64,000 nucleotides of DNA, taken from contig NZ_JARSBN010000009.1 in the NCBI RefSeq assembly GCF_029624125.1, forward strand, positions 58,433 through 122,432, read 5' to 3'. Positions 1 through 8,566 of this stretch are shown in pieces. Under the pieces are notes generated by a model. The model searched no databases. It was not told where the DNA came from and was given only the letters and a program-made list of their open reading frames with translations. Position 1 is the stretch's first letter. Each line of letters begins with the position of its first letter. The stretch is from Winogradskyella marincola (GTDB lineage Bacteria; Bacteroidota; Bacteroidia; Flavobacteriales; Flavobacteriaceae). The translations under genes and the position numbers were made by a program.

Positions 1-415
1 TCGGCTCCAGCAGGTCCTTGAGGCCCTTGAGGTCCAATAGGTCCAGTTGCTCCATCAGCGCCATCAGCACCAGCAGGCCCTTGAGGTCCTACAGGTCCAG
101 TTGCACCATCAGCACCATCGGCTCCAGCAGGTCCTTGAGGCCCTTGAGGTCCAATAGGTCCAGTTGCTCCATCAGCGCCATCAGCACCAGCAGGTCCTTG
201 AGGTCCAATAGGTCCAGTTGCGCCATCAGCACCATCAGCGCCATCGGCTCCAGCAGGTCCAGCAGGTCCTTGAGGTCCAATAGGTCCAGTTGCACCATCA
301 GCACCATCAGTGCCATCGGCTCCAGCAGGTCCAGCAGGTCCTTGAGGCCCTACAGGTCCAGTTGCACCATCAGCACCATCGGCTCCAGCAGGCCCTTGAG
401 GTCCAGTTTCTCCGA
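1..415 (-). repeat. Tandem repeat coding for Gly-X-Y collagen triplets
   Basis: The DNA is built from nearly identical blocks of about 45-63 bases, each coding GATGP(I/V)GPQGP, an optional QGP or AGP, then AGADGADGA. The blocks differ in triplet number and in third-position changes, which suggests expansion by slippage or unequal recombination. The repeat continues past the left edge. Its regular spacing could be mistaken for an array, but it is in frame throughout and has no unique spacers. Confidence 0.9.
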
Positions 416-836
416 TTGGTCCAGGTGTAGAACTACCAGACGTTTTTGCATATAGTGCATAAGGCACACTCATAAGTTGACTTACTCCAGTAATAGTGTA
501 AGAATTACCTCCTGTTGGATCTATTTCGGTTTTTATAAAATAGGTGTTATTTCCCCAATCTATAGTATTAAATGTACCAGTAATAGTATTACCTGTTCCA
601 ATTTCAATTGAAATTAGACCGTTTGAGTTTGTTGTAGGATTTTGAGTTTCTACATACACAGCACTTCCGTTAGTAGATCCTTCAATAAGACTAATTTGTA
701 TTCCTATACTTTGGTTGATTAATAGGTCATTATCAGAATTTCTAACAATAGCTTGGTAGCTCATTTTATCTGGAGCTTGAGCCATACCAGAAAGTGTACT
801 TACAATTAAAATAAGTATTAGAGTAATATTTTTCAT
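1..836 (-). CDS. Secreted collagen-like triplet-repeat protein, cut by the left window edge
   Basis: Reads leftward from an ATG at 836 and is still open at position 1, so the C-terminus is missing. Residues 1-19 are a signal peptide ([20 protein letters not shown]). Residues about 20-135 form a conserved Bacteroidota module (MSYQAIVRN near the start, SVPYALYAK near the end) that precedes repeat tails. From about residue 140 the protein is pure Gly-X-Y collagen repeat with units such as [19 protein letters not shown]. Six bases separate it from the upstream T9SS gene, so the two are probably co-transcribed. Function is inferred to be an extracellular fibre or adhesin; the true C-terminus may carry a sorting or binding domain. 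Confidence 0.85.
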   Translation of the reverse strand, partial: MKNITLILILIVSTLSGMAQAPDKMSYQAIVRNSDNDLLINQSIGIQISLIEGSTNGSAVYVETQNPTTNSNGLISIEIGTGNTITGTFNTIDWGNNTYFIKTEIDPTGGNSYTITGVSQLMSVPYALYAKTSGSSTPGPIGETGPQGPAGADGADGATGPVGPQGPAGPAGADGTDGADGATGPIGPQGPAGPAGADGADGADGATGPIGPQGPAGADGADGATGPIGPQGPQGPAGADGADGATGPVGPQGPAGADGADGATGPIGPQGPQGPAGA

Positions 837-842
837 TTCAAT

Positions 843-1361
843 TTAGTTTTTGATGATTTTGAAGGTTTGAGATGTTTTCTTGTCAGTGTTTTCAATTTTT
901 AGCAGATAGGTTGCAATATCTAATTCTGAAACATTAATTGATGTTGTTTTACCTGTAATGTTACCTTCTTCAATTAATTGGCCTAATGTGTTGAATAGCT
1001 TATAAGAAAGTAGATTGGGTTTAAAATCATTAATGGTAATGTTTAAGTTTGAAGATGCTGGATTTGGAAATGTTGTAATTTCTAATTTTGTATCAACATC
1101 TACAATACTTAAAGAATTGTCATCGATATAGAATTGAATACCTTGTAAAACAGTGGTGTCTCCATCTGTTATTGTGTTTTGTGTTATCTGCCCAACAGAA
1201 TAACTAACAGACCCAGTTGTACTAGTGATGTCACCACCAGAGCTTAAGACTACTTCTTGAGCTGCAGATGAACCGTAGCTAGATAGCAAAACTCCTAAAA
1301 CTAGAGAAGGTAAGGGCTTAAATGCCTTTAACCTTAAATTCAAAAATTTGGTTTGTTTCAT
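843..1361 (-). CDS. Small secreted protein with type IX secretion (type A) sorting domain
   Basis: A 172-residue protein. An N-terminal signal region (hydrophobic stretch about residues 17-34, ending SSAAQE) leads to a short mature domain with VVLSSGGD and SVGQI segments typical of small flavobacterial T9SS proteins. The last ~75 residues are a C-terminal sorting domain: FPNPASSNLNI, then YKLFNTLGQLI, then LDIATYLLKIE. By family knowledge such domains direct export by the type IX system and surface attachment. It lies 6 bases upstream of the collagen-like gene and probably leads that operon. The mature domain is too short to assign a function. Confidence 0.85.
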   Translation of the reverse strand: MKQTKFLNLRLKAFKPLPSLVLGVLLSSYGSSAAQEVVLSSGGDITSTTGSVSYSVGQITQNTITDGDTTVLQGIQFYIDDNSLSIVDVDTKLEITTFPNPASSNLNITINDFKPNLLSYKLFNTLGQLIEEGNITGKTTSINVSELDIATYLLKIENTDKKTSQTFKIIKN

Positions 1362-1423
1362 TTAGTAGGTTTTTAGATTTATTAAAATATGATTTCATCG
1401 ATTAAGTGATGCTTTTGTTGGAC

Positions 1424-1431
1424 CAAATGTA
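1424..1431 (-). promoter_or_regulatory. Possible -7 promoter element for the T9SS/collagen operon
   Basis: On the minus strand this reads TACATTTG, matching the Bacteroidota -7 consensus TAnnTTTG, about 63 bases upstream of the ATG at 1361. No well-spaced -33 TTTG is present (CAAA copies on the plus strand give spacings of 15 and 23), so support is partial. Confidence 0.35.
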
Positions 1432-1560
1432 ATTAAATTTTACAAACAAAAAAACAAATTAATAATTTAACATAAAGATTATTAGGGTTTTAGTTCTTGT
1501 GGTTGCAATTTTTTCTTACAAAATAAGGGGTTCAAGCTCAAAAAAAGATTTTTGGTGCTT

Positions 1561-1596
1561 AAAAAAAATAAAAGAAGTGATAATTTTCACTTCTTT
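1561..1596 (-). terminator. Rho-independent terminator of the rlmD operon
   Basis: A perfect 10-bp stem (AAAGAAGTGA at 1571-1580 with TCACTTCTTT at 1587-1596) closes a 6-base loop. On the minus strand it is followed by TATTTTTTTT (1570-1561). It lies about 140 bases past the stop at 1734 and ends the leftward operon running from 4461. Confidence 0.75.
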
Positions 1597-1733
1597 TCAG
1601 AGTAGATTTAATCTAAAAAAATAATTTTAGAACTAAATATTGTAATGCAATATTGGTTTATAATAGTAGTTTTCTAGAAGAGATGTTAGAGATTATTTAG
1701 TATTAATATTAAGATTGTTAGGATAGGAACGTA

Positions 1734-2489
1734 TTATTCTTTTTCCTTTTCCTGAACCACGACTTTGTCTTTCTTAAAAATAGGAACTAAGTACGATAAG
1801 TTAAAACCAAAGCCTACACCAAAACGACCACTGTCGTAAGTACGATTGAAACCAGGTATGTAAAGATTTTCAAAATTATCGGGAGCTGTTTCGGTTATTA
1901 AGCCTTTAAGTTGTGCATTGATACCTGCATAAAAATTATTAAATAATTCGGCTTTTATACCCACAATAATTTCGGCCCAAATTGCTGTAAGACCAGAGAA
2001 CTCTGTACCTTCTTCAACATTAAACTGCTCATTCCAATATTGATTATAGACATTATATATGCTATAATTATTCAAAGTTTGGCTAAACGTACTGGCACCA
2101 CCTCTAAAACCAATATAGATCATGTTTTCCATATCTAGCCAGTTTTTGTAGAAATTAATATCTATTCCACCTTTAAAATAACTTCCCTTGGTGGTATTGC
2201 TTAAGACTTCGTTTTCTATGGTGCGCTCTTCGTTACCAATTTCTCCAGCTAAATAGATTCTTTTGGTAAGACGATAGTCTCCCATAATTTCAAAACCTGT
2301 GTAATTATCATCTGCAAATGTTCTGGCTAGCTTACTTACATCTGCACCTAAGCGAAGTCCATACTTTTGCTTATAAATTAAAGTATCCTTTACGGTTTTC
2401 TTTTTGTCTTGAGCCATTGCTATTGTAGAAAACAATAGCAGTATAATAATACTTTTAGTGTAAGATGCGTACATGTACTGTGTTTTCAT
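1734..2489 (-). CDS. DUF6048-type outer-membrane protein
   Basis: A 251-residue protein with a signal peptide (hydrophobic SIIILLLFSTIAMA, mature start near QDKKK) and a body of alternating amphipathic strands rich in Gly and aromatic residues (YGLRLGADVSK, GVGFGFNLSYLVPIF), as expected of a small beta-barrel. I recognise the family as DUF6048, whose role is unknown. Its start overlaps the 3' end of the preceding lipoprotein gene by 35 bases; a second Met five codons in gives a tidier signal peptide and a 20-base overlap. It is the last gene of a leftward rlmD-lipoprotein-barrel operon. Confidence 0.75.
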   Translation of the reverse strand: MKTQYMYASYTKSIIILLLFSTIAMAQDKKKTVKDTLIYKQKYGLRLGADVSKLARTFADDNYTGFEIMGDYRLTKRIYLAGEIGNEERTIENEVLSNTTKGSYFKGGIDINFYKNWLDMENMIYIGFRGGASTFSQTLNNYSIYNVYNQYWNEQFNVEEGTEFSGLTAIWAEIIVGIKAELFNNFYAGINAQLKGLITETAPDNFENLYIPGFNRTYDSGRFGVGFGFNLSYLVPIFKKDKVVVQEKEKE

Positions 2490-3006
2490 TTTCTACTATT
2501 TCTACTGTGTCAACAACTTCAATGCCACTAATCCAAGCTCCATCATCTGAAATTTCATAGCTTACCTGTATATTTTTAAATATACTTTTATATCCACATG
2601 CTCTTGATACGTATACAAATTCTGTTTCATAAGAGATTTCAATGATATCAATATTAGACTCAGTGTCTACATCATCATCTAGTCTATGATCTGTATCTTT
2701 TTCTAAAATAAAACGCGATGTAGTTATCTCACCTTCATTTCCAATAATTAGTGGTAATTCTATTGATGTTGAGTTGATATTGTAAACGAGCGTACCTTCT
2801 GTATTATCGTTTGTTGGGTTGTCGGCTAAACCTTCACCATAAACTGTTAGACGAGTTACAGGACTAATATCATCTGGTTCGTTAACATCATAAAACTCTA
2901 CTATGAGTCTAGGTGTTGTAGGTGTGGTTTCTGCACAGATATCGTCGCGCTCGCAACTAATGAGTACCACTAAAAGTGATAAGAGTGTAAATTTTAACTT
3001 TTTCAT
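2455..3006 (-). CDS. DUF6452-type lipoprotein
   Basis: A 183-residue lipoprotein. The signal MKKLKFTLLSLLVVLISC ends in a lipobox, and the mature part starts CERDDICAE. I place the start at the ATG (3006) and not the TTG one codon upstream, because the ATG gives a standard lipoprotein signal. The body is beta-rich and lacks a catalytic motif. I recognise it as DUF6452, normally paired with the DUF6048 barrel encoded next; the overlapping genes suggest translational coupling and perhaps a lipoprotein-barrel complex. It begins 3 bases after the rlmD stop. Function unknown. Confidence 0.75.
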   Translation of the reverse strand: MKKLKFTLLSLLVVLISCERDDICAETTPTTPRLIVEFYDVNEPDDISPVTRLTVYGEGLADNPTNDNTEGTLVYNINSTSIELPLIIGNEGEITTSRFILEKDTDHRLDDDVDTESNIDIIEISYETEFVYVSRACGYKSIFKNIQVSYEISDDGAWISGIEVVDTVEIVENENTVHVRILH

Positions 3007-3009
3007 CAA

Positions 3010-4461
3010 TTATTTTTCAAACAAAACCACAGTTTCAATATGCGATGTATGTGGAAATTGATCCACAAGACTTAGCTTTTTTATCTCATAGCCAGCTTGC
3101 ATTAATTGCTCGGTATCTCTGGCTTGTGTGGCTGGGTTACAAGATACATAAACCAAACGTTCTGCACCTAGGTTTATTATTTTATTTAAGGTTTTTGGCG
3201 TAATACCAGCTCTGGCAGGATCTAAAATTATGGTTCTAATTTTAGTTTTGAATTCGGGATGCTCTGTTAAGAACTTACCTACATCTGCAGCATAAAATTC
3301 TAAACCTTCAATATGGTTTCGTTTGGCATTTTCTTTAGCGTCTTCTATAGCTGAAGCAACAATATCAACACCAACAATTTTGGCATTATTAGATTTGCTG
3401 GCAACAATTTGACCAATAGTTCCGGTACCGCAAAATAAATCGAGAACAACTGTATTGTCTATAGCGTCTTTATTTTCTAAAGCATAGTCCACTACTTTAG
3501 AGTATAATTTTTCGGCACATTTTGGGTTGGTCTGAAAAAAGCTTTTCATGCTAATTTCAAAATTAAGACCTAATAGTTCTTCAACGATTTTATCTTCACC
3601 GTAAATTAAACTGATGCTTCCTGTAGTGGCAATGGTTCTATCTCCAATTTCATCATTAATGGTGTGCAATAATCCCGCAACTCTATCACCAAATAATTCA
3701 ACTAAATAGTTGGCAAATGCATCTAGATCAAACTTGTCTAAATCATAAGATGTGGTTACTAAATTGAAAAGCAGTTGATTGGTTTTATAAGATTTTCTAA
3801 CCACAAAATAGCGAAAGAAACCTTCCTTTTTTGGTGCATGCCAAGGTTCTAAGCCTGTATTTTCACAGTAAACTCTTATGGTTTTTAGATGGTTTTCTAG
3901 CTCAGCATCAAATAAGCCAGAATCGCTATTTAGGTTGTCTCCACACCACCAAAGACCACGACGTTTGAAGCCTAAAGTAAACTCGTCTATATCTGTTTTT
4001 GCTTCTCTGTCGTATCCAATTGCAGAAAAACCATATTCCATTTTATTGCGATAATGAAACGTGTTTGGGGAACTTACAAATTCATCAAATTTGGTTTCTA
4101 TATCTTTTACTTTACCAATACGCTTGAAAAGCTCTAAAGTACTTTGCTTTTTATAATTGTGCTGTTTATCTATTGGTAACTGAATGTAAGGTGCACCAGG
4201 AATATCTTGGTATGGCATTTCTACTTCATCTTCCGAAGGTTTTAAAACATCAAGAAGTTTGCATTCGGCATATTTTTTACTCGATTTTTTTACCTGAGCT
4301 TTTACCAATTGACCTGGTAATGTATTGGGTACAAAAACTACAAATTCGCCATGCTCGTTTCTAATTCTACCTATACCTTTTCCTCCAAAAGCATAATCTT
4401 CTATTAAGATTTCTATTGTTTCACCTCTTTTTACAAACTTATTGCGTTCTCGTCTTGGCAT
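3010..4461 (-). CDS. rlmD: RlmD/RumA-family 23S rRNA uracil-C5 methyltransferase
   Basis: A 483-residue SAM-dependent RNA methyltransferase. An N-terminal TRAM domain (about 10-70) is followed by a linker, and the C-terminal half has the SAM motif VVLDLFCGTGTIG, the ILDPARAG motif and the catalytic cysteine in YVSCNPAT. Family knowledge predicts m5U in 23S rRNA (U1939 in E. coli numbering). Odd feature: the segment after TRAM that normally carries the four iron-sulfur cysteines has none (PYQDIPGAPYIQL where relatives have a CxxC segment), so this is a cluster-free member and the exact target uridine is uncertain. First gene of the operon with the two envelope genes downstream. Confidence 0.85.
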   Translation of the reverse strand: MPRRERNKFVKRGETIEILIEDYAFGGKGIGRIRNEHGEFVVFVPNTLPGQLVKAQVKKSSKKYAECKLLDVLKPSEDEVEMPYQDIPGAPYIQLPIDKQHNYKKQSTLELFKRIGKVKDIETKFDEFVSSPNTFHYRNKMEYGFSAIGYDREAKTDIDEFTLGFKRRGLWWCGDNLNSDSGLFDAELENHLKTIRVYCENTGLEPWHAPKKEGFFRYFVVRKSYKTNQLLFNLVTTSYDLDKFDLDAFANYLVELFGDRVAGLLHTINDEIGDRTIATTGSISLIYGEDKIVEELLGLNFEISMKSFFQTNPKCAEKLYSKVVDYALENKDAIDNTVVLDLFCGTGTIGQIVASKSNNAKIVGVDIVASAIEDAKENAKRNHIEGLEFYAADVGKFLTEHPEFKTKIRTIILDPARAGITPKTLNKIINLGAERLVYVSCNPATQARDTEQLMQAGYEIKKLSLVDQFPHTSHIETVVLFEK

Positions 4462-4601
4462 GTACTAAAATTTTGAATGCAAAGATAGTGGCATTTTGTA
4501 AAACTCTATGCTTAAAATTGATTGCGATTATTTATAAATCGTACAGAAATTACTAAATTTACAACCTCTAGGGATGATTTCTCTCCCACGCTGCTTTTTC
4601 T

Positions 4602-4640
4602 AGGCTTCACCATAACTTCAAAAATGGTTACGCAAAGCTT
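4602..4640 (+). other. Possible structured leader upstream of rocD
   Basis: In the 237-base gap before rocD, AGGCTT (4602-4607) can pair with AAGCTT (4635-4640, one G-U), and ACCAT (4609-4613) with ATGGT (4624-4628), around a 10-base loop. The surrounding ~100 bases are less A/T-rich than neighbouring spacers. No T-run follows, so it is not a simple terminator. Could be chance. Confidence 0.25.
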
Positions 4641-4698
4641 AAGAAGGAATAAAGGTAGAGCAGGAATGGTTATTTTTTCACAATTAAATTATTTTAAA

Positions 4699-5940
4699 AT
4701 GGCTGTTTTAGACCAATTAACATCGCAAGAAGCGATAGATTTAGAAAACAAGTATGGAGCACATAACTATCATCCATTACCAGTAGTATTGAGTAAAGGT
4801 GAAGGTGTGCATGTATGGGACTTAGAAGGGAAACAATATTACGATTTCTTATCTGCATATTCTGCAGTAAACCAAGGACATTGTCATCCTAAAATTGTTG
4901 GTGCTATGACCAACCAAGCGCAAACGTTAACCCTAACGTCCAGAGCTTTTTATAACGATATGTTAGGTAAGTACGAGAAATTTGCAACCGAGTATTTTGG
5001 TTTTGATAAATTATTACCAATGAATACTGGTGCTGAAGCTGTAGAAACTGCGTTAAAGCTTTGTAGAAAGTGGGCTTATGAAGTAAAAGGTATTGAAGAA
5101 AACGAGGCAGAAATTATAGTTTGCGAAAACAATTTTCATGGCCGTACAACTACTATAATTTCATTTAGTAATGATCCTGTGGCTCGCAAAAACTTTGGAC
5201 CTTATACAAAAGGGTTTATTAAAATAGAATATGACAATTTAGAGGCTTTAGAAACAGCTTTAACAAGCAATAAAAATGTTGCAGGATTTTTAGTAGAACC
5301 TATTCAGGGTGAAGCTGGAGTTTATGTACCGAGCGAAGGCTATTTAGCTAAAGCTAAAGCATTGTGCGAGGCGCATGGTGTGCTTTTTATTGCAGACGAA
5401 GTACAAACTGGCATTGCCAGAACAGGAAAGTTGCTTGCAGTAGATCATGAAAATGTTAAACCTGATATTTTAATTTTAGGTAAAGCACTTTCTGGTGGAG
5501 CATATCCTGTTTCTGCGGTATTGGCAAATGATAATGTAATGAATGTTATAAAGCCAGGTAACCACGGAAGTACTTTTGGAGGTAATCCTGTTGCTGCTGC
5601 TGTTGCTATTGCTGCTTTAGAGGTTGTTAAAGACGAGAGTTTGGCAGAAAACGCAGAGCAATTAGGTCAACTTTTTAGAAGTGAATTAAACAAGTACATC
5701 GAAACAAGTACTATAGCTAAATTGGTAAGAGGAAAAGGATTACTTAATGCTGTAGTTATTAATGATGATGAAGAAAGTGATACAGCTTGGAATATTTGTT
5801 TAAAACTAAGAGACAATGGTTTGTTAGCAAAACCAACTCATGGTAATATTATAAGATTTGCACCGCCTTTAGTAATGAATGAAGATCAGTTGCTAGATTG
5901 TGTGTCTATAATTACAAAAACACTTCAAGAATTTGAATAA
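4699..5940 (+). CDS. rocD: Ornithine aminotransferase
   Basis: A 413-residue PLP-dependent class III aminotransferase converting ornithine and 2-oxoglutarate to glutamate semialdehyde and glutamate. Visible family motifs are [21 protein letters not shown], the Asp in [14 protein letters not shown] and the PLP-lysine in [16 protein letters not shown]. The start [12 protein letters not shown] at 4699 fits the family length. The frame is open 59 codons upstream (to a TTG at 4522), but that stretch has no family similarity and is treated as leader. Single-gene unit ended by the hairpin at 5957-5993. Confidence 0.93.
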   Translation: MAVLDQLTSQEAIDLENKYGAHNYHPLPVVLSKGEGVHVWDLEGKQYYDFLSAYSAVNQGHCHPKIVGAMTNQAQTLTLTSRAFYNDMLGKYEKFATEYFGFDKLLPMNTGAEAVETALKLCRKWAYEVKGIEENEAEIIVCENNFHGRTTTIISFSNDPVARKNFGPYTKGFIKIEYDNLEALETALTSNKNVAGFLVEPIQGEAGVYVPSEGYLAKAKALCEAHGVLFIADEVQTGIARTGKLLAVDHENVKPDILILGKALSGGAYPVSAVLANDNVMNVIKPGNHGSTFGGNPVAAAVAIAALEVVKDESLAENAEQLGQLFRSELNKYIETSTIAKLVRGKGLLNAVVINDDEESDTAWNICLKLRDNGLLAKPTHGNIIRFAPPLVMNEDQLLDCVSIITKTLQEFE

Positions 5941-5956
5941 GAATTTAATGTTTCAA

Positions 5957-5993
5957 TAAAAAAAAACCACGATTTTAAATCGTGGTTTTTTTT
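5957..5993. terminator. Bidirectional terminator between rocD and the CCC-motif gene
   Basis: CCACGATTT (5967-5975) and AAATCGTGG (5977-5985) form an inverted repeat flanked by an A-run on the left and a T-run on the right, so it can end rocD rightward and the gene at 6008 leftward. Confidence 0.85.
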
Positions 5994-6007
5994 AAACTTT
6001 TTTCAGG

Positions 6008-6370
6008 TTATCTACATCCAGCTCTTTCGGCAGCTTCATAAAGCTGTTCAAGACTTTCTTCCGGAATGTTAGGATTGTTTTCAAATAAACCAATGTACCA
6101 ATCAAAGAACTCACACGGATTAACCAATACCCATATTATGAAAGCAAGTCCAATAAAAGAGATAAATAATGATACGATGGCAAATATTTTTGCATTTTTC
6201 ATTGCAGGTCCATTACTATATTCTTCAGGATTAGCGTTATATTTTTTTAGTTCTTGAGTGGCAATTATTATGGCTACAATTGCAGAAATTGTTCCGAGAC
6301 CATAGATACAACAGCATATTATTCCTACTACAGATAAAATATAAACTAATGTTGTGTTGAGTTTTTGCAT
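6008..6370 (-). CDS. CCC-motif membrane protein
   Basis: A 120-residue protein with two hydrophobic segments (about 8-37 and 60-86). The first contains VGIICCCIYGLG, the triple-cysteine signature of a small flavobacterial membrane family, followed by a charged loop ELKKYNANPEEY and a second segment before an acidic tail. Thirteen bases separate it from the upstream DUF2752 gene, and such proteins often sit beside DUF2752 genes. Function unknown; the three adjacent cysteines lie in the membrane segment. Confidence 0.75.
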   Translation of the reverse strand: MQKLNTTLVYILSVVGIICCCIYGLGTISAIVAIIIATQELKKYNANPEEYSNGPAMKNAKIFAIVSLFISFIGLAFIIWVLVNPCEFFDWYIGLFENNPNIPEESLEQLYEAAERAGCR

Positions 6371-6383
6371 GAATTAAATTGAG

Positions 6384-6683
6384 TTAGTTGACAAATAGTT
6401 TTAAAATATAGTTAGTTACAGCAGCTATAAGTATAAGGCTTGCTAATCCAAGTTTTATTTTTTCACTATGCTCTATTTTTTTGAACATATCAAAAATAAG
6501 AAAAACAAAAAACAGTAGCATAGGATAAAGTGCAGGATACATTAAAAATGCATCTAAAAACTGACCTTTTATGAAAAACACAGCAGAGCGTTGCAAACCG
6601 CAACCAATACAGTCAAAGCCAAAGTGTTCTTTTATAACACACGGTAACATGTAATCTTCTATGCTTTTTATAAGTAGAAACAT
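6384..6683 (-). CDS. DUF2752 membrane protein
   Basis: A 99-residue protein with the DUF2752 signature: LPCVIKEHFGFDCIGCGLQRS, a CxxCG-x2-R motif just before the first membrane segment (YPALYPMLLFFVFLIFD), then a second segment (LGLASLILIAAVTNYI). A downstream Met (MLPC, codon 12) is an alternative start. Function of the family is not established. Upstream partner of the CCC-motif gene in a two-gene leftward unit, divergent from the gene at 6773. Confidence 0.8.
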   Translation of the reverse strand: MFLLIKSIEDYMLPCVIKEHFGFDCIGCGLQRSAVFFIKGQFLDAFLMYPALYPMLLFFVFLIFDMFKKIEHSEKIKLGLASLILIAAVTNYILKLFVN

Positions 6684-6772
6684 AAGGCTAAATTAACCAT
6701 TTACAATTATACCATATAATATAAAAATAACTATTGTTTGCCTTACTTTTGCATAAAACTATTTAGTAAAGT

Positions 6773-7000
6773 ATGAATATTTCTAGGCTAGTCAATCTTA
6801 TTTTTATCATTGGAGGTGGTATTATAGCAATCTATGCTCAAGCAGGAGAAAAACAAAACACTTATTTGTTAATAGCAGGTATTGTTTGTTTAATGCTCGG
6901 TATTTACAGAACATCACGTAATATTCCAAGCAAGTTTGAAAACCAGGAGGAGGAATCTTTTGTAAAATCAGAACCAATAGAGGACGATGAAAAAAGGTGA
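6773..7000 (+). CDS. Small two-helix membrane protein
   Basis: A 75-residue protein with two hydrophobic helices (about 5-24 and 31-45: LVNLIFIIGGGIIAIYA and YLLIAGIVCLMLGIYR) and an acidic cytoplasmic-looking tail. It overlaps the start of the Smr-domain gene by 14 bases, which implies translational coupling. I do not recognise a family and assign no function. Confidence 0.65.
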   Translation: MNISRLVNLIFIIGGGIIAIYAQAGEKQNTYLLIAGIVCLMLGIYRTSRNIPSKFENQEEESFVKSEPIEDDEKR

Positions 7001-7538
7001 TATTGTTGAAACTATTGATGATGCAATAAGAGGTACTGTTACTAAAGTTTCTGGCACTACCATTACTATTGAAGATACTGATGGTTTTGAGTTTCATTTT
7101 GAAAAAAACGAATTGATGATAGTATCATCTAGTCAAAAGCTTGATAATGCTATCTATGATGCAGACATTGAGTCTGTAAAAAGAGAGAAGGAAATACCAA
7201 GGCGTAAAACATCGTTATCTGTTAAGCCAAAAGAGCGTCATGCGCCAAAATTTGAAGTCGATCTACACATACATGAACTAACCGATTCTACAAAAGGCAT
7301 GACTAATTTTGATATGATGAACTTGCAACTAGATACTGCCAGAAAACAATTAGAGTTTGCCATTCGTAAGCGTATTCCTAAAATGGTTTTTATCCATGGA
7401 GTAGGAGAAGGAGTACTGAGACAAGAGCTAGAAACACTTTTAGGGCGTTACAACAATATTCAGTTTTACGATGCAGACTATAAAACCTACGGCATAGGTG
7501 CTACTGAAGTCAGAATTTTTCAGAATATAGAATCTTAA
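6987..7538 (+). CDS. Smr-domain protein (MutS2-like C-terminal domain)
   Basis: A 183-residue protein. The N-terminal ~45 residues (MKKGDIVETIDDAIRGTVTK) resemble a small SH3-like barrel. The C-terminal ~90 residues are an Smr domain with VDLHIHEL and the HGVGEGVLR signature, where family knowledge places the nuclease/nucleic-acid-binding site. Stand-alone DUF2027/Smr proteins of this design are common in Bacteroidota and their substrate is not settled. Overlaps the upstream membrane gene by 14 bases and the convergent lipoprotein gene by 4. Confidence 0.85.
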   Translation: MKKGDIVETIDDAIRGTVTKVSGTTITIEDTDGFEFHFEKNELMIVSSSQKLDNAIYDADIESVKREKEIPRRKTSLSVKPKERHAPKFEVDLHIHELTDSTKGMTNFDMMNLQLDTARKQLEFAIRKRIPKMVFIHGVGEGVLRQELETLLGRYNNIQFYDADYKTYGIGATEVRIFQNIES

Positions 7539-8479
7539 TCCTCGTCACCTGTTACATTAAACGAATAGGTTAGGGTGCCAAAATCTATAGCATCAGAAGA
7601 CAATATCTCAAGATTAAAGTCTATGATTAAGAAATTTACGGTTACTGTTCTTGTGTAAATATTACCTCCAATATGTTCTATTGGACCATAATTGGTGCTT
7701 TCTAAAGTATTAAGATAATGGTACTCTAATTCATCATCGTTTTCGCCATAGTTACGGTTTGCCAAATCTCTTGGGTTCTGGTTATCAGTACTATCTTCAT
7801 CTATCGTTGGTACACCATCGCCATCATCATCTTTATCTAAATAATCAGGATTACCATCACCATCTGTGTCTAGAGGATTTGTAGTTGGGTCATCATCACC
7901 ATCTAAATCATCTGTATCAATCTCGTTTATTGTTGGTACATTATCGTTATCATCATCTTGGTCTAAATAATCCGGAGTGCCATCTTCATCCCAATCTTGA
8001 GCATTAGGATAATCACCATTTTCATCCATTTCACCTCTACCTTCTAAATCTGAAGGAATACCATCGTTGTCATCATCTTCAATAGTCACTGTTGCAAAAG
8101 CAGTTCCAGAAGGTGCTTCGTAGTCATTTGTAATAGTTAAATCAGACGGAGGTATAGGGTCGCACAACTCACTACTGGTTAGATTTCTGTTGTAAGTTCT
8201 ATATAAAAATCGAATAGAAGATCCGTTAATAGAAAAAGTTGTAGGTTCATCAATAGGAGTAGGCTCTGTAAACGGATATTCTTCATTACTGCCACGAGGT
8301 ATTATTAAGGATAGGGATTCACTAGGATTTTCTCTGGTATCGTAGATTAGAAACGACTCTGTATTATTAGAACATAAGTCTAACTCTTTGTCAAAAACAA
8401 GATCTACAGTAAAAATATCGCCATCATCACAAGCTGTTAAAAGTAGAAGGGCAAAAATTATATAAAAGAAACGCGTCAT
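7535..8479 (-). CDS. Lipoprotein with acidic calcium-binding (thrombospondin type 3-like) repeats
   Basis: A 314-residue lipoprotein: the signal MTRFFYIIFALLLLTAC ends in a lipobox, followed by DDGD. Residues about 135-225 carry several Asp-rich loops of the thrombospondin type 3 kind (DDDNDGIPSDLEG, DEDGTPDYLDQDDDNDNVP, DTDGDGNPDYLDKDDDGDG), known to bind calcium. The flanking regions are beta-rich with no catalytic signature. Calcium binding is inferred from the motif. Ends 4 bases inside the convergent Smr gene. Confidence 0.8.
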   Translation of the reverse strand: MTRFFYIIFALLLLTACDDGDIFTVDLVFDKELDLCSNNTESFLIYDTRENPSESLSLIIPRGSNEEYPFTEPTPIDEPTTFSINGSSIRFLYRTYNRNLTSSELCDPIPPSDLTITNDYEAPSGTAFATVTIEDDDNDGIPSDLEGRGEMDENGDYPNAQDWDEDGTPDYLDQDDDNDNVPTINEIDTDDLDGDDDPTTNPLDTDGDGNPDYLDKDDDGDGVPTIDEDSTDNQNPRDLANRNYGENDDELEYHYLNTLESTNYGPIEHIGGNIYTRTVTVNFLIIDFNLEILSSDAIDFGTLTYSFNVTGDED

Positions 8480-8566
8480 AAACTTACATTTTGAACAAAA
8501 ATAATGGATTTGTAAAATTATAACGTTGCATTATCTAAATAATTTTATTTGCGATATTTTTGTAGC

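Larger units (their letters stand above)
1362..1733. other. Intergenic region, 372 bases
   Basis: A/T-rich spacer between two leftward units. It holds the possible -7 element at 1424-1431 and the hairpin terminator at 1561-1596. I see no coding frame or other structure in the remainder. Confidence 0.7.

Noticed and set aside
1-415. Regular short repeats resembling a CRISPR array
   Set aside because: Blocks are contiguous, in frame and code Gly-X-Y; there are no unique spacers of constant length and no cas genes.
18-455. Long open frame on the plus strand rich in Arg/Ser repeats
   Set aside because: Antisense of the in-frame collagen-like repeat; the repetition keeps several frames open. No signal or family similarity.
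4522-4698. N-terminal extension of ornithine aminotransferase
   Set aside because: Begins at a TTG, shows no similarity to the family, and the ATG at 4699 gives the usual length.
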